Below are positions 1 to 9,579 of a stretch of 64,000 nt of DNA, one piece after another (positions within the stretch are counted from its first letter, which is position 1; each line of letters begins with the position of its first letter). The notes under the pieces are model-generated. The model had not been told where the DNA came from. It was given only the letters and a program-made list of their open reading frames with translations, and did not search any database. Made by a program: the position numbers and the translations under genes. Source of the DNA: Euryarchaeota archaeon SM23-78 (GTDB lineage: Archaea; Nanobdellota; Nanobdellia; Woesearchaeales; SM23-78); the NCBI GenBank assembly GCA_001595785.1, contig LSSJ01000005.1, positions 1 to 64,000 of the forward strand, given 5' to 3'.

Positions 1-120
1 CAAGTTTTTGAGGTATTCCCTTTTCAAGCAAAACCAACAAAAACAAGTTTTTGAGGTATTCCCTTTTCAAGCAAAACCAACAAAAACAAGTTTTTGAGGT
101 ATTCGCTTTTCAAGCGAAAC
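1..120. repeat. 43-bp direct tandem repeat (two near-identical units plus a diverged third), truncated by window edge
   Basis: CAAGTTTTTGAGGTATTCCCTTTTCAAGCAAAACCAACAAAAA at 1-43 and 44-86; third unit from 87 diverges into TTCGCTTTTCAAGCGAA. Confidence 0.9.
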
Positions 121-184
121 TTTTATAAAGCTATTATGAATTCTTAATCATATGAAAATATTTTCATACGAGGTGTGTGTTTAA

Positions 185-565
185 ATGAGTCATCTTAATT
201 ATACCAAGAAAGTAATAGAAGAATTCAAGCATCCCAGCAATATAGGAGAGATAAAGAACCCTGACGGTCATGGCATAGTTGGTAATCCGACCTGCGGGGA
301 TATGATGGAGATATTCCTAAGAATAAAGAATAATAAAATAATTGATATAAAAGCCAAGACCTTTGGGTGCATAGCAGCCATAGCAACCACTTCTGTAATG
401 ACTAAAATGGTTAAAGGAAAGACAGTAGAGCAGGCAAAGAAGATAACCAAGCAAGACATTATAAAAAGGTTTGGAAAGATGCCTCCTGTAAAAATACATT
501 GCTCAGTACTAGGATTAAATGCACTTCACAAAGCCATAGAAGATTATGAAAAGAAAAAGAAATAA
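185..565 (+). CDS. IscU/NifU-N-like Fe-S cluster scaffold protein
   Basis: GNPTCGDMM, KTFGC, VKIHCSVL: three conserved Cys positions of the IscU fold. Confidence 0.9.
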   Translation: MSHLNYTKKVIEEFKHPSNIGEIKNPDGHGIVGNPTCGDMMEIFLRIKNNKIIDIKAKTFGCIAAIATTSVMTKMVKGKTVEQAKKITKQDIIKRFGKMPPVKIHCSVLGLNALHKAIEDYEKKKK

Positions 566-637
566 GCTTATTCTACCAGTTCCCTAATATCACCAAATAG
601 TAATCTTTATATACAACCAATATAACAAATTAGTATC

Positions 638-1279
638 ATGGGACTTTTTACTAATTTTTTAAGAAAATTCCTGAAAAACCTTTTTAAGACGAAAGGAGAG
701 GTAAAACTAGGCCTATACGGACCTCCAAACGGAGGAAAAACCACTCTAGCCAATAAGATAGCAATGGACTGGATAGGTGAAGAAGTAGGCAAGGTAAGTG
801 GGATCCCTCATGAAACAAGAGAGATACAGATAAAAGAACAAATCACCATCAAATCAAAGAAGTCAAAAGGCAAAGAACTAACCTTTAACCTGGTAGACAC
901 ACCAGGAATAGCCACCAAGATAGATTATGAAGATTTCTTAAAAGCAGGTCTAAAAGAAAAAGAAGCCAAAACCAGGGCAAAAGAAGCAACCAAAGGAGTG
1001 GTTGATGCTATTAAATGGCTGGATGACATGGACGCAGTAGTGGTTGTACTAGACTCTACCAAAGACCCTTACTCGCAGGTAAACATCACAATCATAGGTA
1101 ATCTTGAAGCAAGAAAGATACCTGTACTTGTAGTAGGCAACAAGATAGATTTAAAAAAATCTGATGTAAAAAAAGTACAAGCAGCCTTTCCACAATATGA
1201 TGTTATAGGCATCAGTGCAAAGTATGGCAAGAATATTGATGAGTTTTACGAAGCCTTGTTCAAGGTGACCAATAAGTAA
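638..1279 (+). CDS. Era-like small GTPase (OapA-type archaeal cluster)
   Basis: GPPNGGKTT P-loop, DTPG, NKID; followed by DUF2073 and Zn-ribbon partners. Confidence 0.8.
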   Translation: MGLFTNFLRKFLKNLFKTKGEVKLGLYGPPNGGKTTLANKIAMDWIGEEVGKVSGIPHETREIQIKEQITIKSKKSKGKELTFNLVDTPGIATKIDYEDFLKAGLKEKEAKTRAKEATKGVVDAIKWLDDMDAVVVVLDSTKDPYSQVNITIIGNLEARKIPVLVVGNKIDLKKSDVKKVQAAFPQYDVIGISAKYGKNIDEFYEALFKVTNK

Positions 1280-1298
1280 ATAAAAGAGGAAAAGAAAA

Positions 1299-1685
1299 AT
1301 GCTAACCCTCCAATTCATCCCTTACACAGAGATTAGCAGTCTTAGCTCTGAGAAGAAGATACAGAGATTATTAAAAGTGGTACGGGAAGATAAGATAGTT
1401 CTGATAGAAGGAAAACTAGGCAGCAGTGAGAAATCAGAGCTAATAAGAAAGACCATGGAAGAGATAGACGACAGGTTCAAAGGTATAGAGATAGAAGAGC
1501 TTGACCTTGACAAAAAGGACAGGGCTTTTACAGATAAGATAAGAACCGCATTCATAAACTTTATTCTAGGGAGCAGGAGAGGCTTAACCATTATAGGGCC
1601 TGCAAGCATAATCAAAGAGATAAAAAAAGACCCTGACAAGATACTGTTATTCACAGAAGATACTAAGAAGAAGAAAAAGAAGTGA
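1299..1685 (+). CDS. DUF2073 family protein (OapB-type)
   Basis: Sequence pattern and location directly after the GTPase. Confidence 0.75.
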   Translation: MLTLQFIPYTEISSLSSEKKIQRLLKVVREDKIVLIEGKLGSSEKSELIRKTMEEIDDRFKGIEIEELDLDKKDRAFTDKIRTAFINFILGSRRGLTIIGPASIIKEIKKDPDKILLFTEDTKKKKKK

Positions 1686-1693
1686 ATATTAAT

Positions 1694-2254
1694 TTAAAAC
1701 ACACTCAATCGACCTTCTTTATACTTGGTTTGGATTCTATCAAGTAAAGTTACTAATGTTTCTAAATCCTTATCAGTCAAACCTCTGACTTGAATAAGTT
1801 TGTCTTTGTTACGGAACAAATCCTTTATCAAAGCTTCACCACCAGGATTAAGTGATTTACTCCCAAAATCAGCATACTTAATTATTCCCATATTACGAGA
1901 ATCTAAATGCACCCAATGACCATCTACGTCACCAAAAGGACCAGATGAAAAAGTCACAAAGATAGAAGCATAATAAGAACTAAAATAAGCAGCAGGATTC
2001 AAAGGATGCTTTTGTTTTCCAAAAACAAAAGATAAACGTTGCTTGTTTGACAAAGGAGATGTATTCTCAACAGTCTGACTAAAAGTGACTTTTGCCCTTG
2101 ATAACTGCAGGCCATATCCATAAGCATCACCTATTTCAGGTTCAATAGTTTTTCTATATTCAGGAATCCAAACTAAAGAAGACAAATCAGAATCTTCAAA
2201 TTCAGCTGTAAATATTCCCTCATATTCAACAAACATAGAACAAAAGGAATTCAA
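1694..2254 (-). CDS. hypothetical protein
   Basis: 186-aa ORF, antisense between DUF2073 and Zn-ribbon genes; no competing long ORF. Confidence 0.6.
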   Translation of the reverse strand: MNSFCSMFVEYEGIFTAEFEDSDLSSLVWIPEYRKTIEPEIGDAYGYGLQLSRAKVTFSQTVENTSPLSNKQRLSFVFGKQKHPLNPAAYFSSYYASIFVTFSSGPFGDVDGHWVHLDSRNMGIIKYADFGSKSLNPGGEALIKDLFRNKDKLIQVRGLTDKDLETLVTLLDRIQTKYKEGRLSVF

Positions 2255-2379
2255 AACAGTATTTAAAGTTATGCAGGAAAATTCAAAATAAAAAACAGGA
2301 AATTTACAAATTTACTGATCCGACAAAATGAATTTAGTCGAAAACAATATAAACCCTTACCTCATTCTACTATAATACC

Positions 2380-2775
2380 ATGCCACACCAGTGTGTTAGA
2401 TGCGGAAGGATGTATGATGATGGCTCTTCAGAGATACTAAAGGGATGCTCTTGCGGAGCCAAGATGTTCTACTTTATCAGGCCTGAGAAGCTAAAAGCAA
2501 TACAGGAAAAGCAAGAAGCAGAGAAGGTAACCGAGCAAGAACAAGCGCAGATAGAAAAAGACGTGTATGACCTTATTGGTGATGAGATTGACACTGAAAA
2601 GCCTGTAATCCTGGATATTGAGAGCATAGAAATACTTAAGCCAGGCAAGTACAAACTGGACATTGTAAAGCTGTTCAAGGCCAAGGAACCCTTAATATAT
2701 AAGCTTGAAGACGGCAAATACATTGTTGACCTGGTTGAGAGCTTTAAGAAGATGAGAGGAAGCAAGGCTGAATAA
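2380..2775 (+). CDS. Zn-ribbon protein (OapC-type)
   Basis: N-terminal CVRCGRMYDDGSSEILKGCSCGAKMF zinc ribbon. Confidence 0.8.
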   Translation: MPHQCVRCGRMYDDGSSEILKGCSCGAKMFYFIRPEKLKAIQEKQEAEKVTEQEQAQIEKDVYDLIGDEIDTEKPVILDIESIEILKPGKYKLDIVKLFKAKEPLIYKLEDGKYIVDLVESFKKMRGSKAE

Positions 2776-2898
2776 TTTCCAGTTTTTCCGTGTTTTTTCT
2801 AGTTTTTTATAATAAGAGTTTATTAAGGACTTGTTCTGAACTTTTCAAACAGAAAGCTTTATATATAACATATCAAATCATATATAACATGACAGGTT

Positions 2899-3231
2899 AT
2901 GGGTATGAAGGAAATATATGTAAAGGACCTGGATTTAGGACACAAAAGAAGACTAATAAAAAAACTCTACAAAGTAAAAAAGAGCAAAGAATATCCAATA
3001 GGATTAAAGTTTTGCATACAATACCTGTATCAAAGAAATGATGAATGGCTTGAGATAGTAAGAATAGACAACTACCTTCACCAAAACAAACCAGGAACAC
3101 ACATACATCTTTTTAACAAGGAACAGGTTAAACGGGAAGAACTTACATTCAAAGAAGCTGAAATAAGAGCAGAGGAGACAGCAGAAAAAATAATTGGCTT
3201 TTTAGAAGGTGAAAAAAATGGTAAGGATTGA
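2899..3231 (+). CDS. TumE-like (DUF6516-type) toxin
   Basis: IVRIDNYLHQNKPGTHIHLF resembles the RxDN...PHxH core; overlaps a downstream HTH gene. Confidence 0.6.
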   Translation: MGMKEIYVKDLDLGHKRRLIKKLYKVKKSKEYPIGLKFCIQYLYQRNDEWLEIVRIDNYLHQNKPGTHIHLFNKEQVKREELTFKEAEIRAEETAEKIIGFLEGEKNGKD

Positions 3232-3580
3232 GATTGTTGAAGACGTAAGAGAAAGAATGAAGGCTGACAATGAATATATAAAAAAAGTAATGAATGAGGA
3301 AATCCCAATAGATAAAGAAAGAGCCAAATACACAATAGTCGTAACACCCGAAGGATTTGCCAGACTCTTTAGCCCGGAAAAAGTAAGGTTAATGTTAAGA
3401 ATAAGAAAAAACAAGGTTCTCAACATATATCAGCTAGCAAAAGAACTAGGAAGAAAATATGAAGCAGTACATAGAGACATAAAAGAACTGGAAAGCTATA
3501 GACTCATAAAGATAAAAAAGAAAGACAACAAGAAAATACCATACATAGATGAGAAAATAACCTTGACAGCGTTTGCATGA
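3209..3580 (+). CDS. HTH antitoxin-like DNA-binding protein (HVO_A0114/TumA-like)
   Basis: NIYQLAKELGRKYEAVHRDIKELESYRLI winged HTH; start (GTG 3209 or ATG 3218) overlaps the upstream gene. Confidence 0.65.
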   Translation: MKKMVRIEIVEDVRERMKADNEYIKKVMNEEIPIDKERAKYTIVVTPEGFARLFSPEKVRLMLRIRKNKVLNIYQLAKELGRKYEAVHRDIKELESYRLIKIKKKDNKKIPYIDEKITLTAFA

Positions 3581-3624
3581 GAAAATAACAAACAATATAA
3601 AACCCTACTTTTTCTTTGATTAAC

Positions 3625-4395
3625 ATGATAATAATTGACACCCACGCACACCTGGATTTTAAGGATTATGATAAAGACAGGGACAAAGTTATTGAGGAAA
3701 ACAAGAAAGCAGGGGTAGTAGCAATCATAAATAACGGCGTGGATATTGCTAGCAACAGAAAAGTGCTTGAGCTTGCAAAAAAATACGATATTATCAAGCC
3801 TGCTCTTGGTTTTTACCCTGTTCACGCAGTACAGGTAAAAGAAGAAGAGTTTGACAAAGAGCTTGACTTTATTTCTAAGCAGGACATAGTAGCACTAGGT
3901 GAAGTAGGGCTTGATTATCTTAAAGGAGAGGATAATCCTTTTGGAGATAAGTATAGCAAAGAAATGAAGGCTTGCTTTGAAAAATTCATGGCTTTAGCAG
4001 AGAAAAAGAATATTCCTATCATTGTTCATAGCAGGCGTGCAGAGCTGGACATGGTTGAGATGCTGGAGAGCAGCAGCTTAAAACCTGAAAAAATACTTGT
4101 ACACTGCTTTATGGGAAGAAAACACTTAGTTAAAAGAATCCTGGATCATGGCTGGAGTATGAGCATTTCTGCTATTGTTAAAAAGCTGCAGCAGCTTCAG
4201 CTCATTGTTGAGCAGGCTCCTATGAACCAGCTCCTCACAGAAACAGATGCTCCTTACCAAAGCCCTTACCCTGATATCAGAAGGAATGAGCCAAGATTCA
4301 TAATTGAGGCCTTGAAAAAGATTGCAGAGATAAAAAAGTTAGATATAGAAGAAGTTGCTAATATGATTTATAAGAATTATCAGGCCATGTTCTAG
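3625..4395 (+). CDS. TatD family metal-dependent hydrolase
   Basis: IDTHAHLD, GEVGLDY, IVHSR, ETDAPYQSP; ATG at 3625 preferred over TTG at 3616. Confidence 0.92.
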   Translation: MIIIDTHAHLDFKDYDKDRDKVIEENKKAGVVAIINNGVDIASNRKVLELAKKYDIIKPALGFYPVHAVQVKEEEFDKELDFISKQDIVALGEVGLDYLKGEDNPFGDKYSKEMKACFEKFMALAEKKNIPIIVHSRRAELDMVEMLESSSLKPEKILVHCFMGRKHLVKRILDHGWSMSISAIVKKLQQLQLIVEQAPMNQLLTETDAPYQSPYPDIRRNEPRFIIEALKKIAEIKKLDIEEVANMIYKNYQAMF

Positions 4396-5330
4396 TTCTT
4401 TAAAGCCAATATTTTTCTCATAAACATAAGATTATAATTAATAAGAAACACATCTATGGGCGCTGCTATTAAGAGAACTACCAAGGCAAAGGCTATAAGG
4501 ATTATAAGGCCAAAAATAACTCCCAGGACAATAGCAACCACTAATCCAAGCCCTTGATAGACAAGGTAGACTATCCCGCCTAGGATAGCACCAACAATAA
4601 GGATAGGGATGAGTAGGATTAGCATCAAGAAAAAAGCTGCTATTGCTATAGCTATGTGCATACCTAGTCTTATGAGTGCAAAAACAAACATCTCTGTAAA
4701 ATGCTTTTTAAGCAAACCCCAGCTTTTCCTGAATGAGAAACAGAAGCGTTTCTTTTTAAGATACATGTAATAAATAACAAACAGCTTGATAAATGCAAAG
4801 AAAAGAGCCAGTATAAAAACAATTAGGCCGAACACCAAGATAAGTAATAAAATCGAAGCTAAAGGAAAATCAGCTACTTGGCCTGTTATGAAAGGCCATA
4901 CAAACAAGAGGATTAGCAATATAAATACCAATGCTATTACAAAACCTGCTATTAGGTTAAACCAGAAATAAGATTTTCCAAGGCCAAAGGTGTCCTTAGT
5001 GTTTTTCTTGATAAGCACCTTTTGGGTATCCACAGACTTGAAAAGGGTAAAGGTCAGAAGGCTACTTATAAAGACAAGGAAGAGTCCTAGTAAAACTAAG
5101 AAGATTGCTCCTGTTATTATTAAGCCAGGATAAGACTCCCATAAACCCACAAACCATACAAAGTCGCTTGGAGATGAGAACCTGTAGTTAAAGTTGAAAT
5201 TGGTCCAAAGGCTAGAGGCAAGAAGACTCAAAAACCCTAGCTTTAACCAGGGCTTTAGCTTAAACGGAAACATGAACTTCTTGGTCCTTTCAAATGCAGG
5301 GGTTATTACATCTGTGCATATTAATGACAT
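4392..5330 (-). CDS. multi-pass membrane protein
   Basis: Six or more hydrophobic segments over 312 aa. Confidence 0.75.
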   Translation of the reverse strand: MSLICTDVITPAFERTKKFMFPFKLKPWLKLGFLSLLASSLWTNFNFNYRFSSPSDFVWFVGLWESYPGLIITGAIFLVLLGLFLVFISSLLTFTLFKSVDTQKVLIKKNTKDTFGLGKSYFWFNLIAGFVIALVFILLILLFVWPFITGQVADFPLASILLLILVFGLIVFILALFFAFIKLFVIYYMYLKKKRFCFSFRKSWGLLKKHFTEMFVFALIRLGMHIAIAIAAFFLMLILLIPILIVGAILGGIVYLVYQGLGLVVAIVLGVIFGLIILIAFALVVLLIAAPIDVFLINYNLMFMRKILALKN

Positions 5331-5373
5331 ATTATTATTTATGATAAAATATGTTTAAATACTTTTTGATAAA

Positions 5374-5392
5374 TCAATAATAGATTTATTGA
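5374..5392. promoter_or_regulatory. inverted repeat between divergent genes
   Basis: TCAATAA-TAGAT-TTATTGA, 7-bp arms. Confidence 0.4.
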
Positions 5393-5457
5393 GGAATGCT
5401 TAAGATTTTCGAATTCTTTATAAAGACTAGAATCAAGAATTAGTTAGAGGTGATTAG

Positions 5458-6654
5458 GTGAAGTACAAAATTGTTTTATTATTAATCATTTTATTAATAA
5501 TTTCTGGATGCTCTGAGAAAAAAGATATTTATAACACTAAGGATATCAACAAGCTTAAGGATATCGATAAACCTAAGTCGGATGAGTATGTATCGTTTGA
5601 AACAGAATATTCTCATAGAAGTGTTGGTTGTAGAGGAAGAGGGTGTTCTCCAGAATATAGTATAATTTTTGATTATAATAATGTTACTTATAATTTTTTT
5701 GTAGGGTCTAGTAATAAATTTGAGAAATTTAAGAAGGATTTTGGCAGAACATTAAGAGTTGAAGGGATTTATTCTTATAAATGGAATATCGGTAATTTTA
5801 GTTTTGGTAATAATTCTTTGTCAATTGTTGACTTTAAAAAAGATATAGAAGATCCTGAAGAAGCAAAGGAATATTGCCTTTTTCTTTCAGGAAATTTTTA
5901 TTCTATTGATTATTGTGATGATTTTGATAATCACTATAAAGATTCTTATAGAGATAGTTGTTTTCAAAACCACGGTTATCTTTATGATAATAATAAATAT
6001 TATGTTGCGGGAAGAGGTGAGTCAACTAAAGATATATGTTTAGCTCATTATACTCTATTATTTAAGTCAACTGATTTTATGAAATTTATAGATTCTGGCT
6101 CTTTTTTCTTTGATATATCCTCTTCTTATTCACCTTTTCAAATGGATGTTGATTTGGATTTGTGCAATGAGTTAAAACCAAAATCAGATTTTCAATATGC
6201 GTGTTTGTATACTTTTGCTAAAAATTCAAATAATTCTAATGCTTGCGATGAAATACCATTTGAAAGCCATTATTATGGAGATTGTCAATATTATTTTGCT
6301 CAGGAAACTAATAATGTTGGTTTATGTGGTAAAATTCCTATCGAATATATTTCTAAAAGAGTTTTTTGTTTTTATCAAATGGCTAAAAAATCTAAAAATG
6401 CTAGTCTATGTGAAAAAATTCCTGCTGGTGATTCAACTATAACTCCAGGTAGTTGTATTGACCAAATTGCTAGAGAGACAGATAATGTTAGTCTTTGTTA
6501 TAGAATACCGAAAGACCATATATCTCATGCAAACTGTTTTAGAATCTTTGCTCAAATAACTAAAAATCTTAGTCTTTGTTATGAGATCTCACCCACTAAT
6601 CCAGGGAGAGAAATTTGTATTTCGAATCTTCAATATATTTCTAATCTTCAATAA
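5458..6654 (+). CDS. lipoprotein with C-terminal paired-Cys repeats
   Basis: LIISGC lipobox; repeats of N-x-x-x-C-x-x-I-P ... C ... A-x-x-T-x-N; GTG start. Confidence 0.7.
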   Translation: MKYKIVLLLIILLIISGCSEKKDIYNTKDINKLKDIDKPKSDEYVSFETEYSHRSVGCRGRGCSPEYSIIFDYNNVTYNFFVGSSNKFEKFKKDFGRTLRVEGIYSYKWNIGNFSFGNNSLSIVDFKKDIEDPEEAKEYCLFLSGNFYSIDYCDDFDNHYKDSYRDSCFQNHGYLYDNNKYYVAGRGESTKDICLAHYTLLFKSTDFMKFIDSGSFFFDISSSYSPFQMDVDLDLCNELKPKSDFQYACLYTFAKNSNNSNACDEIPFESHYYGDCQYYFAQETNNVGLCGKIPIEYISKRVFCFYQMAKKSKNASLCEKIPAGDSTITPGSCIDQIARETDNVSLCYRIPKDHISHANCFRIFAQITKNLSLCYEISPTNPGREICISNLQYISNLQ

Positions 6655-6655
6655 A

Positions 6656-7783
6656 ATGCAGGTAAAAAAAACCAAATATTACTCATGTAAAGCAGGCAGG
6701 CTGGCCAGGGGATGTCAGTTATGTGTTAAAGGAGAAAAGCTGGTGTTATTTGTTACAGGTCTTTGTTCTTCAAGATGTGATTTCTGCCCTTTATCTGATA
6801 AAAAACTCTACAAAGACGTTGTTTATGCTAATGAAATGCCAGTAACTAATATTAACCAAATCATTAAAGAGGCAAAACTCTGCGATGCAAGAGGAGCAGG
6901 CATAACAGGAGGAGACCCTTTAACAAAGTTATGGAGAACATGTTTTTGCATTAGGAAGTTAAAGAAAGGATTTGGAAAAAACTTTCATATTCATCTCTAC
7001 ACACCGCTCACATTGGTTAATAAAAATAATTTAAAGCAACTCTACAAGTCAGGATTGAACGAAATAAGGTTTCATCCCAAACTTGATAATGCTTCTGAAT
7101 GGAAAAAGATTGAACTAGCAAAAGAGTTTGACTGGAAAATAGGGGTTGAGATTCCAGCAATACCAGGCAAGGAAAACCAAACCAAGAAGTTGATTGATTT
7201 TATCAAAGGCAAAGTTGATTTTCTGAACATTAATGAACTTGAACTGGCTGATAATGCTGTTTGGCGCAGAAAGAAAAACATCAAATGCAAAGACAATATT
7301 TCTTATGCTATTAAAGGAAGTGAGGAACTGGCAAAAAAACTTCTTAAGTATGCTGCACAAAAAAACATTCCAACGCATTACTGCACATGCAAGCTAAAAG
7401 ACAAGGTCCAGCTGGCAAAAAGGATTCTGAGAAGAGCAAATAATGTTAAAGAAAAATTTGACACTATTACAAAAGAAGGGCTGCTTATCAGAGGGGCCCT
7501 TTATCCTCCTGAGCTAGTTCCAGGCTTTGGTTATCATGATAAGCTCAGCAAATTAAAAAAAGTTGAGAAAAAGAAAGTATTAAATAACCTGAAAACAATA
7601 AGGAATAAGATAATAAGAGCAGAAAAAATAAAGGCTGGTATGATAAAAGTTGATGAGAACAAGTTAAGATTAATAACAAGCAAAGCAATTGTTAAAAAAA
7701 TAAAAAACAAAGATTTAATAAGAGCAATTGTAACAGAATATCCAACCTTTGATGCTTTGGAATTAGAAGTTGAACTTATTTAA
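6656..7783 (+). CDS. radical SAM protein (archaeal PFL-activase-like)
   Basis: CSSRCDFC (CX3CX2C); start ATG 6656. Confidence 0.8.
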   Translation: MQVKKTKYYSCKAGRLARGCQLCVKGEKLVLFVTGLCSSRCDFCPLSDKKLYKDVVYANEMPVTNINQIIKEAKLCDARGAGITGGDPLTKLWRTCFCIRKLKKGFGKNFHIHLYTPLTLVNKNNLKQLYKSGLNEIRFHPKLDNASEWKKIELAKEFDWKIGVEIPAIPGKENQTKKLIDFIKGKVDFLNINELELADNAVWRRKKNIKCKDNISYAIKGSEELAKKLLKYAAQKNIPTHYCTCKLKDKVQLAKRILRRANNVKEKFDTITKEGLLIRGALYPPELVPGFGYHDKLSKLKKVEKKKVLNNLKTIRNKIIRAEKIKAGMIKVDENKLRLITSKAIVKKIKNKDLIRAIVTEYPTFDALELEVELI

Positions 7784-7801
7784 AAAGAAATGCTCCAAGA
7801 G

Positions 7802-7937
7802 GACTCCGGCACTTTTTTGTGCTAGGAGTCGTCTACCTTTAGCTAAGTATCAGAAATGCTTTGCATTTCTGGACTCACAAAAGCTTTGCTTTTGATGAGT
7901 TTTGGGAGTGAGCATTTTTGCGAACGGGTGAAAACTT
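7802..7937 (+). repeat. modular hairpin element, copy A
   Basis: 29-nt hairpin 7802-7830; short hairpins AGAAATGC-TTT-GCATTTCT and CAAAAGC-TTT-GCTTTTG; GTGAGC-ATTTTT-GCGAAC module at 7898-7937. Confidence 0.8.
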
Positions 7938-7938
7938 A

Positions 7939-8184
7939 ATGGAAATTAAGATTGATACAAAAAAAGATTCTCCTGAAGACATTAAGAAAGCTATTGAGTT
8001 GTTGCAAAGAATTGTTGAGGCTAGCGAAGAGTATGGTTCAAGCAAAGGAGATTCAGGCAGTGATGTTGCTAGTGGTATGGTAGGTTTATTTGGAGACACG
8101 CCTGTATTGGGAGATGATTATGATGATGACGATGAAGACAAGGATGAAGAAGAGAAAGAAAGAATACAAATCATCCCTTACTAG
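7939..8184 (+). CDS. hypothetical acidic protein
   Basis: ATG 7939; acidic C-terminus DDYDDDDEDKDEEEKE. Confidence 0.6.
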   Translation: MEIKIDTKKDSPEDIKKAIELLQRIVEASEEYGSSKGDSGSDVASGMVGLFGDTPVLGDDYDDDDEDKDEEEKERIQIIPY

Positions 8185-8187
8185 GAA

Positions 8188-8661
8188 ATGAAAATGAGAT
8201 ATGAATATCTCAACCACACAGCTGACTTGAAGATAAGAGCCTATGGCAAGACCCTTGAAGAAGCCTTTGCTAATGTAGCTATTGCCGGGTTTGGCTTTCT
8301 TACTGATACCAAGAAAATAAAAAAGAAAATAGAAAAGAAAATAAGCATTAGTACCAACAGGCTTGAATCTTTATTGTACGACTTTTTAGAGCAACTATTA
8401 TTCATGCTTGACACAGACGGGTTTATAACTGCAGAAATAAAGGATATGAAGATAACAGAAGAAAAAACTTCTGAATATTCATCAAAGATGAATATAACTG
8501 AGGATAAAAAAAACAAAAAATTTTCATTGCAATGCTTTGCATTGGGGGATAACTATCAGAACTATGAGGTAAAAGGAAACATCAAGTCAGTCACTTATTC
8601 TGAGATGAAGATAGAAAAAACCAAGGATGGACTTATTGTTGAGGTTGTGTTGGATATATAG
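8188..8661 (+). CDS. archease
   Basis: NHTADLKIRAYGKTLEEAFANVA ... VTYSEMKIEKT ... VVLDI. Confidence 0.9.
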   Translation: MKMRYEYLNHTADLKIRAYGKTLEEAFANVAIAGFGFLTDTKKIKKKIEKKISISTNRLESLLYDFLEQLLFMLDTDGFITAEIKDMKITEEKTSEYSSKMNITEDKKNKKFSLQCFALGDNYQNYEVKGNIKSVTYSEMKIEKTKDGLIVEVVLDI

Positions 8662-8666
8662 GCCTG

Positions 8667-9506
8667 TTAACAATTATCCCACATTTCTTGCAACTTTTTT
8701 TCAAGGCTTTGATGACAATTCTGAAAAGTCATATCAGGATTTCCTTTAACATGATACCTAGAAATATATTCTGGAGGAGCAATATTAATGATTGTCCTTA
8801 ACATGGGCGATATTATATGAAATTTTGTTTTCATGGTAACCAGGGTTATAGGGGTGTCTGTTCCTTTACCATCATCAAATAAATCAACAAAAAGCTTAAG
8901 CCCTCCTCTCCTTATTATTATCTTTTTTGGAGGAACAAGGTCCTTGTTCAAATAGTTCTTTAAGGCTCTTAAAGGATAAAAGCCTCGTTCATGTTTTTGT
9001 TTTTTCCTGTACTGAAGAAAAACAAAAGCACCATCTCTATTTTGGTTGATATATCGTTTTATGGCTTCTTTGGCTTCATCATTAGGCCCTCCTCTTATAT
9101 CAACTGGGATTGAGCCTACTCTCACCAATCTTGGAGATATATAGCTAAAAAATGCATAAGCCAAGGGTTTGAGTAACATGTTGGCTAAATTACCTAATTT
9201 TCCAAATTGTCTTTTAATAGTGCTTTCAAAAGTTTTTAAAGCTGTTTCTCTGTCAAAAAATTCCTTGTTTGCTGTAAATAATAGTTGCCGAGGATATTTT
9301 TTTATCAGGTCAGCAACATCCAAGGCTCCTCTTTCATGGGTTCCAAAAACAGCACTGGGTCCTTTTTGCACTATATTTTCCTCTCCTTTAAAATACTTAA
9401 CAGTATAAACTGAAAAAAGAGTAGAAAGAGGTCTGGCTACATTGTTGTATAGCCTTTTTCCTTCTACAGCATTGCCATTGTATGACTCAACATATTCTTC
9501 CAACAT
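8667..9506 (-). CDS. acyltransferase-like protein (PlsC-like, tentative)
   Basis: AVFGTHERGALDVADLI resembles an HX(n)D motif; single family signature only. Confidence 0.4.
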   Translation of the reverse strand: MLEEYVESYNGNAVEGKRLYNNVARPLSTLFSVYTVKYFKGEENIVQKGPSAVFGTHERGALDVADLIKKYPRQLLFTANKEFFDRETALKTFESTIKRQFGKLGNLANMLLKPLAYAFFSYISPRLVRVGSIPVDIRGGPNDEAKEAIKRYINQNRDGAFVFLQYRKKQKHERGFYPLRALKNYLNKDLVPPKKIIIRRGGLKLFVDLFDDGKGTDTPITLVTMKTKFHIISPMLRTIINIAPPEYISRYHVKGNPDMTFQNCHQSLEKKLQEMWDNC

Positions 9507-9579
9507 TTTAATCCCTAATCAAGAGTAACAAAACAAGAGAACAAGAATTGTCACTTATATATAAATCTTACCTAATAAT

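Noticed and set aside
1-120. Possible CRISPR array at window start
   Set aside because: The repeats are directly adjacent with no spacers.
2790-3041. 83-aa plus-strand ORF
   Set aside because: Out of frame over the better-supported TumE-like gene.
8528-8542. CAATGC-TTT-GCATTG hairpin within archease
   Set aside because: It matches the short hairpin family pattern, but the encoded residues fit normally; likely coincidence.
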